From Blastomyces gilchristii SLH14081 (Eukaryota > Ascomycota > Eurotiomycetes > Onygenales > Ajellomycetaceae), in the NCBI RefSeq assembly GCF_000003855.2, contig NW_003101678.1, positions 2,297,134-2,361,133 of the forward strand: 64,000 bases of DNA. Reading direction: 5' to 3'. Each line of letters opens with the position of its first letter. Position 1 is the first letter of the stretch. The notes beneath the pieces are model-generated. The model did not search any database. It saw only the letters and a list, made by a program, of their open reading frames with translations, and was not told the DNA's origin. Position numbers and translations under genes: made by a program. Shown piece after piece: positions 36,969-48,499 of this stretch.

Positions 36969-39900
36969 GAGCTGCTGTTTCAGATAACATGGAACTCGGA
37001 GTTCAGGTCAGACAATCATATCTGACTCATTTCACAAGATATTGTCAGCTGCAGCTGTGAGATCTCTCATTGAGAATATTCTCAATCTCTCACTCAAGCT
37101 CATTATCTTCTCTTATAATACCTGGCAGCTGTCAGTCAGAAGTCAGTTGAGAAGAGAATTAGTCAGTGATTATATAGTGAAGCAAGCTTGTATGAAAGAC
37201 ATTATAAATCTCTGATAATATGTCAAGATAATAGTTATAACTATCTAGAACTTCTATCACTTTATACTTAATATAGTGATAATTCAGTGTACAAGATGAA
37301 TATGTGGTTTATATATTCTTAAGATTCAATTATATCAGATCTTCTATCTTATATTGTTCAGTGAGATCTTGATAAATATTAATTCAATCTTCTTAATTCT
37401 GTTTAGTGCTCACTATAAAGGCTTCTACTCAATCACAGACATCTCAGCATTTTATTACTATATTATCAGTGATCTGAATTGAACTGTAAGAGTTCAGTAT
37501 GAAATGTGTAATCTCTAGAAGATTCAGTACTTTCATATAATATCTGTATATAAGAAAGAACAGGCTTATATCTGTTGAAACAGCATCTTGATCATTGATA
37601 GTGACTTCTGTATATAGAAGAAGATTATGTCAATTGTCTTATAAGTAATTATAGAACTTATGAAGATAATTCTACATAATCTGAATTATCTGTTCTGATA
37701 CATTATCAGTCTCAGAGTGATAGACAGTTAATAAATAATATATAATCTTAAGAACTTGACAGATTCTTGTTCAGAGAGTACTTATGAATTAACAGCTCTG
37801 ATTTAATACTATAGATCTCAGTAATTCATGCATCTAATAGAATAGACTTCTTAGAAAAGCTTTAGTAACTTGTTCAGTATTCATCTTATTACAAGATTTT
37901 AATATTACACTCTTACTTAATCAGTTTACAATGATCAGAATGTTTCTATAATTCTTACTCTTAAAGAGATTAATAGCAAAGTTAATTATCACATCTTATC
38001 AGATTCTATCAGAGATATTAAGTGATTTCAGTAGATCTTTTCTACAGTTTCTTTATAAAATAATGAAGAAATAACAGTTACAGTTTTGAATGAAATATCT
38101 GATACTATTTAATATCTCAGGTCAGTAGAACTCTTGAGAGATTATTTAATACAGTTATTTATAATCTGAATAACTAATTATATGAGAGTCATGCATCTCT
38201 TGTATTATTCAGATGTGTAAGAGTTCAGAGTGAGAGACTCAGTATCATTCACAGAATTATAGAGTGTTATTATCATTGATTAAACATTCTGAGATGTCAA
38301 TTCTTATATGTAGTTCTGGGAAAAATCAGAGTGCTTCTTGTTATACTGCTTCAGTGAGTACTTGAAGAAGTTTATTAATTTGAGCTGCTGTATGTCATAG
38401 TTCATCTAATATAGATTCAGAAGAAGTTGAGATATCAGTAACAGTTCTAATTGAAGAAGTATGTATAGTGTCATGAGCTGTTCTATCTTGATTAACTAGT
38501 ATCTTCAGATTCAAGAGCTGATGCTCTTGATTCATTCAGTGAGTATCTGTTACATTGAATGACATATCTTACTCTCATTGTGAGAGAATATCTGTCATCA
38601 AGTTCTGACTGTCAAAGTGATAGTGTATTGTAAAATGAAAGCAGCTTAGAAACTCTGATCATTGTATCTATCATTCAGTGAGTTTACAGATTATTATAAA
38701 GTATTTGAGATTCTTATAATCTATGATTATCTCAAATTCAGAGATACTTTGAAGATTGAAGTCTCATTCTTCTAGACAGTGTATAATCATAAGAAGTTTC
38801 TTGTCATAGATCTTGTAATTGCATTCAACAGAACTCAGTTTCTTAGACATGAAGATGTATAATTATAAGACATTTTCATCATCATATTGTAATATAGCTT
38901 CTTCTGTAATATAGTCAGAGAAATCAGCTTTAACAACTATCTTATAATCAGAATTGAATATTATCAGCAGAGAGATATTAATGAATATCTTCTTCATCTG
39001 TGTAAATGCAGCTTCAGTGTCTGCTGATTATTGAAATACTGAGTTCTTCTTAGTAAGTTCTGTAAATAATCTTGTAATATCTGAGAAGTTTTGTATAAAT
39101 TGCTGATAAAAGTTAGTGAATTCAATGAAGCTTCATACATCTTTCACAGTATGTGAAGCTTCTTATTTGAGAATGATAGAGATCTTCTCAGAATTCATTC
39201 AAATCTTCTTACCAGCTTCTATGATAAAATCTAAGTATTTAGTACTCTTAACTTTGAAATCATACTTATCAATATCAATTGATAGTTTCACTTCTTATAG
39301 TTATTGTAATACTCTTCATATATACTCTTAATATTCTTTTCTGAATTTATCAGTAAAGATGAGAATGTCATCTAAATAAGCAGATGCAAACTTATTAAGA
39401 AAATCTCAGAGTGCTTAGTTGATATACTTCTGAAATGTACTGAGAGTGTTAGTCAGTTTAAAGAATGTAACTACTCATTCAAAGAGGTCATAACATGTTC
39501 AGAATACTCTAAGTCATTTATCTTCTTCAGTGATACAAATCTTATAAAACACAGTGATGATATCTAGCTTTGTAAATCATTGAGCTCATCTGATACATGC
39601 TAGAGTTTCATTGATAAGAGATAAGAAATAATGATCTTTCTTTATCAATCTGTTCAGATCTCAGTAGTTCACACAGAGTTGAAGTCCTTCATCTGGTTTA
39701 TTTGCAAAGAAAATAGAGGCCGTGGTGAAAGAATTACTAATGTGTATGAATTCTTTATTCAATAGATTATTGAGTGTCTTTCAAAGAAGAAGGAGTTCAT
39801 CTTAAAACATGTTATAAAGAGAGTCTCATGACAGTTCAGAGTTCTTATTATTCTTCTTCTCTAACTTGATACTGTGATTCACTTCAGAATCTTGTAAGAG

Positions 39901-40600
39901 AGGTATGTTTATAATATTATCTTGTCAGAAGATATCTAGATATTCATGATATTGTTAAGAGAGTTTTATACAAGAATCTGTTATTATAATATGAGATAAC
40001 TTTGATAGAGCCTTTTTAATATCAGTCAGACTAATGAAATAGATTGTCACATGATTCTGCTGTCAGTGACTTCTTTTTCAGAGCATTTTGTATGCATTGA
40101 CAGAGATCTGTGTCAGGTTCATGATCTTGTAAATGTCATCTTTGTGAATTCTATCATTGTTAGAGAATATCAAGCTTCTGTTTCAAGTATTCAATAAGAT
40201 GCCTTGTTCAGATAGTCAGGCAAGTTCTAATATAAGATTGTAATCAAGATTATTAACTTCATATGCATAGACATCTTCACATTGATATTCTCTCACATCT
40301 ATGATCAGCTTCATCATGTAACAGGTGCAAATGTCTTTTGAATCATCAAATTCTGCAAGAAGTCGGGGTTTTGATAAGAGGAGACACTGGAGATTATAAT
40401 GTCTTACAACTGAAGATTTTATCATTACATAGTAGCATAGACTGCTGTCTATCATGACTTTCATATTATACATGTTATCAATCACAGTAGATATAAGAAT
40501 TGTATTCATTATCATTTTCTCTTCAAATTATTGTCATCTGACCTCTTCAAGCTTCTGTTTATGAATTTGAACAGAAGTTAATCTTTTCCCTGTTTTATCA
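36969..40600 (-). pseudogene. Gypsy A copy Y: protease and pol
   Basis: Reads leftward. The open frame 40515-40216 (99 codons) is the aspartic protease region (MIDSSLCYYVMIKSSVVRHY, with the active-site triad degraded). RT, RNase H and integrase follow down to about 37500, and the chromodomain ends near 37000. The alignment to A1 is continuous. The Thr-Asp hexamer linker that is long in A1 is reduced to about one unit near 38428-38440. All frames after the protease are broken by stops. Confidence 0.85.
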
Positions 40601-41119
40601 GAACATTCTTGTAGTTATCTTCTGAATCTTTCTTCACTGTAATGTGGTTGACATGAACAGACACTGATTCATTCTTTAGATGAGAAGACACTGATCTTTC
40701 TCTTAATTAAGAGAACACATAGATCAGTTAACAGTTGAAAGTGATATATTCTGATCAGTTACAGTTAATGTATACTTCACATTGATATTGATCAGTGACT
40801 TCTTCAGAAGTACTCTCAGAAACTCAGAAGTCTGTTTAAATAGTGAAAACTCTTGCTTGTGTATAGACATTTGAATCTATTCAGTTCATGATATCTGTAT
40901 CATTGCTGTTACTCCTCTTCAGTATAAGTGTATAAGTGACTGAGATGTAATATCTTCTGTCACTGTTCTGTATACTCTTAAGCTTGATAAGACAGTCATT
41001 CAATGTCTGAAGCTGTGTGCAGAAATCTTCATAAGTCTGATCTTTATTTATGCTTACAAGAGTCTGTAAGACTTTGAAAGTTAATGTCTTCTTAAGCATA
41101 TTAATCTTCATACAATTCT

Positions 41120-41134
41120 CTCAAGATTTGATTA
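41120..41134. repeat. Target-site duplication (left), LINE copy 2
   Basis: CTCAAGATTTGATTA, repeated exactly at 42957-42971. In the inverted A1 copy the uninterrupted site is seen near 52840-52860 (TGATCAATCTTGAG). Confidence 0.9.
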
Positions 41135-42956
41135 TTATTATTATTATTATTATTATTCTTCAATTATAGATGTATGCAGTCAGAGACTATGACATCTACC
41201 TGAGAACTTTTAGTTCTCAGGGTTTTTCCTATATCTGTAAAGTTAACTATTATACATTCATCAATTTCAGATATGCAAAATCAGAAAATTCCAGCCCAGA
41301 ATACAAAAACTGTTTACAAATTGCAGTGTTTTAACATCATCTCATACTTTGAAATCATTTGACAATATCATGACAAAGGAAAAGAGAACACAGTCTTAAA
41401 GATAGACACATTAAATAGATAGACAGAAAGAAATTGAAAGAAAAAGATAAAATAAAGAAAGACTGTAACAAAACAAATTATTAAAAGATAGTATATAGCT
41501 GTTTTAACAGACTATATCTGGTTGATTTCCTCCTCTTCATATTCAGATAATTCTGAATTTAGCCATTTTCTTGTAGCTGCTTGAGTTTCTGATAGAAAGT
41601 CTATTAAGTATTTAATTCCTGTCTCAGTTGAGAATAAGAATCTCATATTTAATTGATTTAGATCATACTTCTCTTTCAATCTGGCTCTGAGACTATTGTA
41701 TAATGCACAGTGCATTACAATATGCTCAGGATTCTCATTTATATTGCAGAATGAGTATTCTATTGAGTCAAATCTATCATCAAATCTTTGTATATAAGAT
41801 TTGAAATAGCCATGTACTAGTTTCAGCTGTATTATAGATGAGAATATTTTCTTTTTATATTTAATTGAACAAGATTTCCACTTGGGTTTTGTTTCAAATC
41901 TTGAATAATGTATACTCTTCTTTTGTTTCTGCCAGCTTTCATTTCACTTGTCTAAACAAGATTCTTTTATTTTTCTCTTTATAAAAGACCAGGACATAAT
42001 TTTTTGAATAGATCTGCTTAATTCTGCACTCTTTTTTGCAGCTGAATCAGCCAATTCATTGCCATGAATATTCATATGAGCAGGAACTCAGTGTAGATGA
42101 ATTATCAGCTTTGATGTTCTTCTCTTTTGAATTTTCAAAACAGAGTTTAAGATCAGTTCAAGATTCATTTGATCATTATGAATCTGACTATTTCTAAGTC
42201 TTTTTAAAGCAGCTTGACTATCAGAGAATACCCATGCCTCTTTCAAACAATTTCCTCTTTTATGAGATTTTATTTCAATGAGTTTGAAAGCTTTCACTAT
42301 TACAAATAGTTCAGCATCAAAGACTTCACATTCAGAGCCTAGATTCCAGAAATCTGAGATAAAATTGATATTATCTTCAGTATAAGCAATGCCTGCGCCT
42401 AATCTATTCAAGTTCTCATTTTTTGAGCCATCTGAATAAATCAGAATAGAGTCTTTTATATTAATTGTAGAAATTCTCTTCAAATGCTGTTCATATTCTT
42501 TCTCTTTTGATAGTTCACTTATTTGTAAGTCTATAAGAGATTCAAGCTTTTCTCTCCAGAGAGATAACTTCTCATGATCAACTTTTTCAACATTTAAAGA
42601 AGAAAATTGATTTTTAATCAGAGAGCATAGTCTGTACAGTTGAGAAGGCATTTTCTTTGAAGAATTATTTTCATTCCAATCAAGAAATCTATTCCAATCC
42701 AGTTCATTTCCAGAGTTAATTGATGGAAATGAAGAAGAGACTCTTTCTCTGATTATATGATTTGAGCTCATCTTTACAACTCTCAGAGCATAGTTCATAC
42801 AGGCCTTTTCAAATCTAATAGCAGGAGGAGGAATCGAAGCTTCAATTTCCATTGCTTTAATAGGAGATGATTTGAATGCTCCCAGAATTCTTCTCAAGGC
42901 TCTGTTTTGCAGACTTTGAAAGAGTTCAGTGAAATTCCCTTAATTATTCCACCAAA
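41135..42956 (-). mobile_element. Tad-like LINE copy 2, 5'-truncated, lightly mutated
   Basis: 1.8 kb insertion in Gypsy A gag flanked by a 15 bp duplication. The 3' end (left) is an (ATT)n run of about nine units. It is truncated at the 5' end inside ORF2, just upstream of RNase H, as is usual for LINEs. It retains many CC, GG and CG lost from copy 1, so it is younger or was less exposed. Confidence 0.92.
41512..42939 (-). pseudogene. LINE copy 2 ORF2 C-terminal part: RNase H and Cys/His motif
   Basis: One frame runs from 42939 to the natural stop at 41512 (about 475 codons), interrupted by only two TGA, at 42090-42088 and 41946-41944. Both sit where Trp is expected (HLH-stop-VPAHMNIHGNELADSAAKK; CLDK-stop-NESWQ). 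The uninterrupted part 42897-42088 is 269 residues. RNase H residues: ILIYSDGSKNENLNRLGAG (first Asp), FDAELFVIVKAF (Glu), VFSDSQAALKRL (second Asp), and GNELADSAAKK (last Asp). Near the end CNINENPEHIVMHC is the Cys/His motif common in this clade. The protein ends EYEEEEINQI. Confidence 0.9.
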
Positions 42957-42971
42957 CTCAAGATTTGATTA
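42957..42971. repeat. Target-site duplication (right), LINE copy 2
   Basis: Second exact copy of CTCAAGATTTGATTA (see 41120-41134). Confidence 0.9.
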
Positions 42972-43871
42972 CCTGCTTCTAGAATCTTGATGTCAAAGTC
43001 AGGAATGAATGTTATAAGAGAAGTATTTCTCTGTTAGATACTCTATAATCAATCTAACACTTTCTGTTGTATGACAGTGTCTTGAAACAGAATATCAAGA
43101 TGTTTGATAATATTGTCAGATATTTACAACACTGGTTCACATGCTTTCATTCATGAATGAAACTTCTGTTTCACATGATTCTTCAATCATTCATTAATAT
43201 ATCAATCTTAATTGATTAATGAACTGATGATATCTCTATCTATACTCAGTTTTGCAAGCATTTTCATTCTTCATGATGAGTAGAGAGTGAGATCAGAAGT
43301 ATTAAAATATGTAAGAGCATTTAAGCATTCTTTCAGCACTTTTGTATTTAATTCTGTAGATGTTGAAATTACATGAGTTTCTTATTGTAATAATTGTTGA
43401 ATCTCTTCATATTGACATTGAGAAGTTGCATGCATATCAGCTATTTATTATTGTTGTAATTTCAACATTGCTCAGAGTCACTGTGGTATCATATCTATGC
43501 TTATGTTTGAGAGTTCTCTCATATTGTTGTTAGACATGATTATATTATTTGTTAGATGTGTAATATCTGTGAAATCAGAAGAAGTGTAATTGTATAAATA
43601 TCTCATATATCTGTAGTGTCAGAACTCTCAGATCTTTCACTGATATTCTCTTTGTAAGATCTTGTTCTCTTTGTAAGATCTTGTTACAGGGTCAGAGTGA
43701 CTGATGAGCAAGCTTCTATTTAAAGAGTCAGTGTCTGCTTAACTATTTAACTGTTTCTCTATTTCTTACATGTTGTTACATGTTCAGATATCTTGATAAA
43801 TAATCATTTCTAATAAGAAGACAATGCATGAATAATTGTTTCTAATAAGAACATGATGAATGTTTTTCTAG

Positions 43872-44180
43872 TGTAAGAGGTCTACACTGAATAGATCAGT
43901 ATGATATTGATAGATCTTATATAACAAAGAGAAAAACATTAGAGAAGAAAAGAAAGAGAAAGTATGAGAATCAGCAATTGAAGTGAATATTTATATGCAT
44001 ATGTGATGATATATGTGATGAAGGTTCAGAGCAGAAGAATCTATACATATTCATAGTAACTGAGAATCAGTGATTGAGAATGACTGAGAATTGAAGTGTA
44101 CACATTTGAGAATGAAGTAGTTGAAATCTGTGAAGTGTAATGAAATAGTCTATATCATTGATCAGACGCAGCCTGTCACA
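43872..44180 (-). repeat. LTR-A, 5' LTR at the right end of the X/Y complex
   Basis: 309 bp. The outer (right) end keeps CAGACGCAGCCTGTCACA, while the inner (left) end reads TGTAAGAGGTCTACACTG, where the outer copy at 28816 has GGCCTACGCTG. It is followed by CTAGT, the duplication shared with 25083-25087. Confidence 0.88.
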
Positions 44181-44731
44181 CTAGTAAATAAAGAGTGATT
44201 GTGAATTATAGATCTGAATCTTTCTATATAACTATAAAGAGTGATTGTAAACTGTGAATATCTTAATTCTATAATTCTACAGAGTTAGTGAAAGAATGAA
44301 AAATTTCTCACAATTCTACAGTATTAAAGAATGATGATTTATAAGAATAAGTAAAAGATAAACTTATAAATACTTCTTTTTGATAAGAGTGATCTCACAG
44401 AGAGTGATTCATCTGTAAGATGAATCTGTGTGATAATTATACAAGAATCTTACAGAAATGATTAAGAGTCAACTGAAACTCTTCTGTATAAAAGATATGA
44501 GATAAATATGTGTAATAATCAGAGAAGAATATATAGATCACAAAGAATCTCATAGAATAAGAAACTGAGTGACAGACTCTTTTCTCTTTATAATAATAAG
44601 GAATTTTTTCTCACTGCGGTTTTTTTATAGATGTGAAGAGTTTTTAGTGAGTATCACTGCAGTACTGAGCTGATTCTATGAAGTCACTTAGTGAAAGGCT
44701 TCATAGATGAAGTCTTAGAGAGAGAGAGATA
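44181..44731 (+). pseudogene. Gypsy B1 3' non-coding region after the nested complex
   Basis: Continues the element from 25087. It aligns with the inverted B5 sequence 60098-60650 (CTAGTAAATAAAGAGTGATTG is a shared landmark). No coding frame. It ends at the 3' LTR after a purine-rich AGAGAGAGAGAT stretch at 44719-44730, plausibly the decayed polypurine tract. Confidence 0.8.
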
Positions 44732-44989
44732 TGTAAGAAATCTCACTTCTCACAGATTCTTTATCTCTATTTCTCTCTCTTATGTAATCAATAGAGTTAG
44801 CAGCTCTTGACTACACACAACTATATAGACTGAAGTTCACAAATACTATTCACAACTCAGCTTAAATACTATTATACATTTAACTTCTATATTTTATCTT
44901 TCTATCACAAATACTTCTAGTAGTTAACAGTACATATCACGCCAAGCTGCAAACATCTGAATAATTATCTGCGAGCACTTATTCTTACA
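44732..44989 (+). repeat. LTR-B, 3' LTR of B1
   Basis: 258 bp, TGTAAGAA to TTCTTACA. The inner (left) end is mutated (CTCACTTCTCACAG) and the outer (right) end preserved (CACGCCAAGCTGCAAAC; CTGCGAGCAC), the mirror image of the 5' LTR. The duplication TTATC follows at 44990-44994. Confidence 0.9.
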
Positions 44990-44994
44990 TTATC

Positions 44995-46760
44995 AGATGA
45001 GAGTTATGAAATCAGAGTACTGATATATGATTATTTTCACATAATTTTCTTCAAATTAGAAAGATAGTGTTATCAAAAATTATTATCTGATAGAGTAACT
45101 TATCAGCTCAGTAGTAATTTTCTAATTATTTTTCTTTTATTGTCTGTATTCTGATGACTTCAGATGTTAGGAAATTTCTTCAGAGTTATAATCAGTTCAT
45201 GATGAATGTTTCTAAATGAAGTTACAGAGATTGTAGTAGAGAGATGAATCTTCAGTAATCTGCAATACAATCTATTGATAATTATTTCATAGTTCATCTC
45301 AGTGTTTATGTTGAGTTTTTCATAAATTTTATGCCCTGAAATCAGATGTGAAGAATGAAGTGATTATTCATTATAATTAAAAGAGAGCATTCTATATTGA
45401 ATTGTAAACAACATAGACTTTATAATTCACAGTGATTTCTTAAAGAGTTTATGAATCTTCAATAGAAGTAAAAGAAGTGAAAGAAGTGAATTCAGAAGAT
45501 ATAATAATAATTTAAGAAAGATAATAATTTATTTTCAATAAGTAATCACTGATATGTATAAGAAGAATTAATATAAGAGAAAATAATCTTCTTTCTTAGC
45601 TTAGTTATAATTTTAGTACTATCTCATATTTAATATTATCAATGTATAAAAGTAAATAAACAATCTTGATTAATCTCTGTCATATTTCTTGAAATATATT
45701 AATATCGTGAAAGAGAGTATTATCAAATTCTATTATCAGATGATATTATTAAAAATATATTATTATTGTAAATATCAATGTTGAAAAAATGTTGATACTT
45801 ATACATTATAGTGATTTGTGAATTATGATAGTTAAATATATATATATATATTATTCCTGATATTGATGATTGATTACAACTTATAAAATAATTTTTGAAA
45901 CCTTAAAATTAATTTCAATTATTAACTAATAGTTACAAACTTATAACTAACTAATATAAAAAGAAAAAAAACTTTTTCTACTTATTATCTTTCTTCTCTT
46001 TCTCATTCTTCTTATTATTCTTCATAATTCATTTCTCATTCTCATTCTTCTTCTTCTTCTTCTCATCTCAGATAATAATTATCTTAAAATCTCTCTCTGC
46101 TATCTTTTCAGAGAAGAGTTTCTACTGCTTTCTCTCAGTCAGATCAACCTGTGTCTCAAAATCCTGCATTTTCTGGTCTGCTGTCTCAGGTTTCATCTTA
46201 GTGATAAGCAGATTGACATGCTCAGAGAGCAGAGCTGCCTTCTCAATGTCCTGAATTATAAAGCACATTCAAGATCTGAACAAGGTCTTAATTCTCTTGT
46301 TCTCTATCAGCTTCTGCTAATCAATTAGAGAACAGAAGTGTTATCAAAAATCATTATCTCTTAATAAAAAACTTATCAGTTTTGACTTCTTTATCTCTTA
46401 CTTTAATATCTTCTCAATCTTCTTCTGCTGCTGCTTATTTATAGTAATACTCTTCTTCTCTCTCTCTCTCTTTATCTTGATCTTAAATCATTCTCAGAAC
46501 TTCTTCTGATCTTATTACTACTGTATAAGACTCTTCACTGTCTTCTTTTTTAATCTCTCACAGATGATATTATCTGTATTATTTCTATACTTAGTTCAGT
46601 CTAAATCTATCAGAAGTGTTACTTAAAATTGTTATTATTCTACTCTTTTACAGAGTCTCTTCAAGATATTATAATATATCTTATAATCTGTCTTCTCATG
46701 CTTAAATGTCTTCTTCTTCTCTCTCTTCAATCTGTGACAGTACTCACACACCTTGGTGGT
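44995..46760 (-). pseudogene. AT-rich flank with an unidentified decayed minus-strand coding stretch
   Basis: 44995-46000: nothing recognised. From about 46260 down to 46080 the minus frame reads DIEKAALLSEHVNLLITKM, then KPETADQKMQDFETQVDLTERKQ, charged and helical with few stops, and it is less mutated than its surroundings. Further stop-ridden minus coding text may extend up to about 46760. It could be the C-terminal region of a DNA transposase or a host protein; no diagnostic motif seen. Confidence 0.3.
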
Positions 46761-46847
46761 TCACAGAACCGCAGAATATTTAAAGAGAAATGACAGAATT
46801 GATTTTAATAAGCATTGAGAGAAGGTGAAGACAGAGAAGGCAGCTAA

Positions 46848-46931
46848 CAATAATATAATAATAATAATAATAATAATAGTGATGATAATAATGATAATAA
46901 TGATGATAATGATGATGATGATAATAATAAA
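46848..46931. repeat. (TAA)n/(TGA)n trinucleotide microsatellite
   Basis: About 84 bases of ATA/ATG trinucleotide units (AATAATAATAATAATAATAG then GATGATAATAATGAT). It resembles the (AAT)n tails of the LINEs but no LINE body adjoins it on either side. Confidence 0.85.
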
Positions 46932-48495
46932 AGAAGAAGTGTATCAGAATATATTATTGACTTATCAAATATAAAGAGATAAAGAAACTATTAACAGCTT
47001 TCAGAGATGTACAGAAATGACTACAGTGTTGTATAGCAACATTATCTTTATTCAATGTATACACTATTGATATTCTTTGTATGCAGTTATTATATAATCT
47101 ATATCAGAGATACATGCAGAAAACAGATCTTTATTACTAGAGAGAATAATTACAGTGATTCTCTGTTTTTATATTATAAAGATAAGTTATTCTCATTTCT
47201 TTCTTCTCTTTTTTCTCTTCTTCTTCAATTCATCACTAAGTTCAAGCTGATATGAAAAATATTAAAACACTCTTAAAAACCCTCAAATTGAAGAGTATAG
47301 ACTAATTAAATTTTAAATACAGATGAATTAAATTATATTCAATAATACTAATTATTCATTTCTCTCTTAATAAAACAACAGTCATGTCTTTTCTCTTCCT
47401 CTCTCAAATAAAACATGGCCTGTGAAAAGCAAGTACTATATCAGGTCACAATGATCAACATGACCTCAGTATACAGAGCTGTATATATACAGTGTGTGCT
47501 GAACTGAGAGACTGCATAAGTTGCAAACTGACAGCAGTATTTCAGAAAGAGCTGTGCAGCATGAAAAAGCTGCAACTCTCAGTTATATGCATAGAAAGTG
47601 AATTGCTGCAGTAAGTACATATGCATTACATGAAAGTAATGCTTTTTGATAATACTCAGTCTCTGATATTATGATAATAGAGTCTCTCTATGAGATCTGT
47701 TTTTATCAGAAGTTAGAGAATCTTATATTCTTTAACATTATCTTCACATGTCTTATCTATGAAATTGATGAAGAGAATCATTGATTTCAGTATTCTTTTC
47801 TTGATATCATTCAAGTGACAGCAGAGTTCACTCTGATCATACTTTTTAAGTGTATATTTTCTAATTATTCACATTTATACAGATATATACTGATTATTTA
47901 TTAGATAATATTAAGATAATAACTCATCACAGCCATGTTATTCTTACTGTAAGAGATACACAGTTGATAATGAATATTGCAAAGACTCTGAGAAGTAAGT
48001 ATTTTAAGAGTTCTGCAGCTCTGTGATCTTGATTTTTTTTGTTTTTATTTTTTGTTTTTTTCTTTTTCTTTTCTGTTTTTTTTTTCTCTTTTTTTTATTG
48101 TGATTTTTTCTTGTTTTTATTTTGTTTTTTATTTTTTGTTTTTTTTTGTATTTTATATTTTTTTTATAATTAAAATTATATAAATTATGATCTGTGTTCA
48201 GAAAAGTAATAATATTCAATAATACTCTGTTAAATTTTAAACAAATGAGTACTATGTTATGATATTATATAAATGAAAAATAATTTTATAATCTCATTTA
48301 ATGTCATTCTCAATAATGAATTAAGAATGAAAATGTGACTAAGAATTCAAACATATTCTTTATCTGAGACTAGATTTTTATTTGAAAAGTGAATCTGAGA
48401 CCTTTAATATTTGAAATAATGTGATTTGAAATCAATATAATGAACACAAATCATGATCAGAAGTAATGCTTTTAGACAATATAATAACTGTAAAG
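46932..48495. other. AT-rich spacer with a T-rich tract
   Basis: No gene recognised. A T-rich, low-complexity tract (runs of T separated by G, C or A) covers about 48028-48170; the Lys-rich frame on its minus strand is an artefact. At 47400-47600 some GG/CC remains. Confidence 0.5.
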
Positions 48496-48499
48496 TTTG

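Larger units (their letters stand above)
40601..43871 (-). pseudogene. Gypsy A copy Y: gag and leader (split by LINE copy 2)
   Basis: Gag reads leftward from about 43540 and resumes after the LINE at 41134. Open piece 41111-40881 is its C-terminal part (MLKKTLTFKVLQTLVSINKDQTYEDF; NDCLIKLKS). The matching A1 text is at about 52870-53090. The interval 41135-42956 is not gag but the inserted LINE. Leader between gag and the 5' LTR: about 43540-43871, non-coding. Confidence 0.8.
28816..44180 (-). mobile_element. Gypsy family A copy Y with nested Gypsy C and LINE copy 2
   Basis: 3' LTR 28816-29097 (continuing in the gap), internal region 36969-41134 plus 42957-43871 (about 5.08 kb after removing the LINE, against 5.12 kb in A1), and 5' LTR 43872-44180. 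It is interrupted by family C at 29098 and by LINE copy 2 at 41135-42956. The right flank CTAGT belongs to copy X, implying loss of X's 5' part by recombination between the two 5' LTRs. Confidence 0.8.
18650..44989 (+). mobile_element. Gypsy family B element B1, with 19 kb of nested insertions
   Basis: 5' LTR 18650-18907 and 3' LTR 44732-44989 are each 258 bp and are flanked by TTATC on both sides. The element's own sequence is 18650-25087 plus 44181-44989, about 7.2 kb. It is interrupted in its 3' non-coding region by the family A complex 25088-44180, whose target duplication CTAGT is seen at 25083-25087 and 44181-44185. The uninterrupted sequence around this point is visible in copy B5 (inverted, near 60650), confirming the join. 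Everything between the two halves arrived later. Confidence 0.85.

Noticed and set aside
36655..37025. Open frames of 108-122 codons on both strands
   Set aside because: They consist almost wholly of X from the N gap.
46848..46931. LINE tail
   Set aside because: The trinucleotide repeat resembles the (AAT)n tails but no LINE sequence adjoins it, so it is listed as a microsatellite.
48004..48219. Lys/Asn-rich 71-codon ORF
   Set aside because: Antisense translation of a T-rich low-complexity tract.
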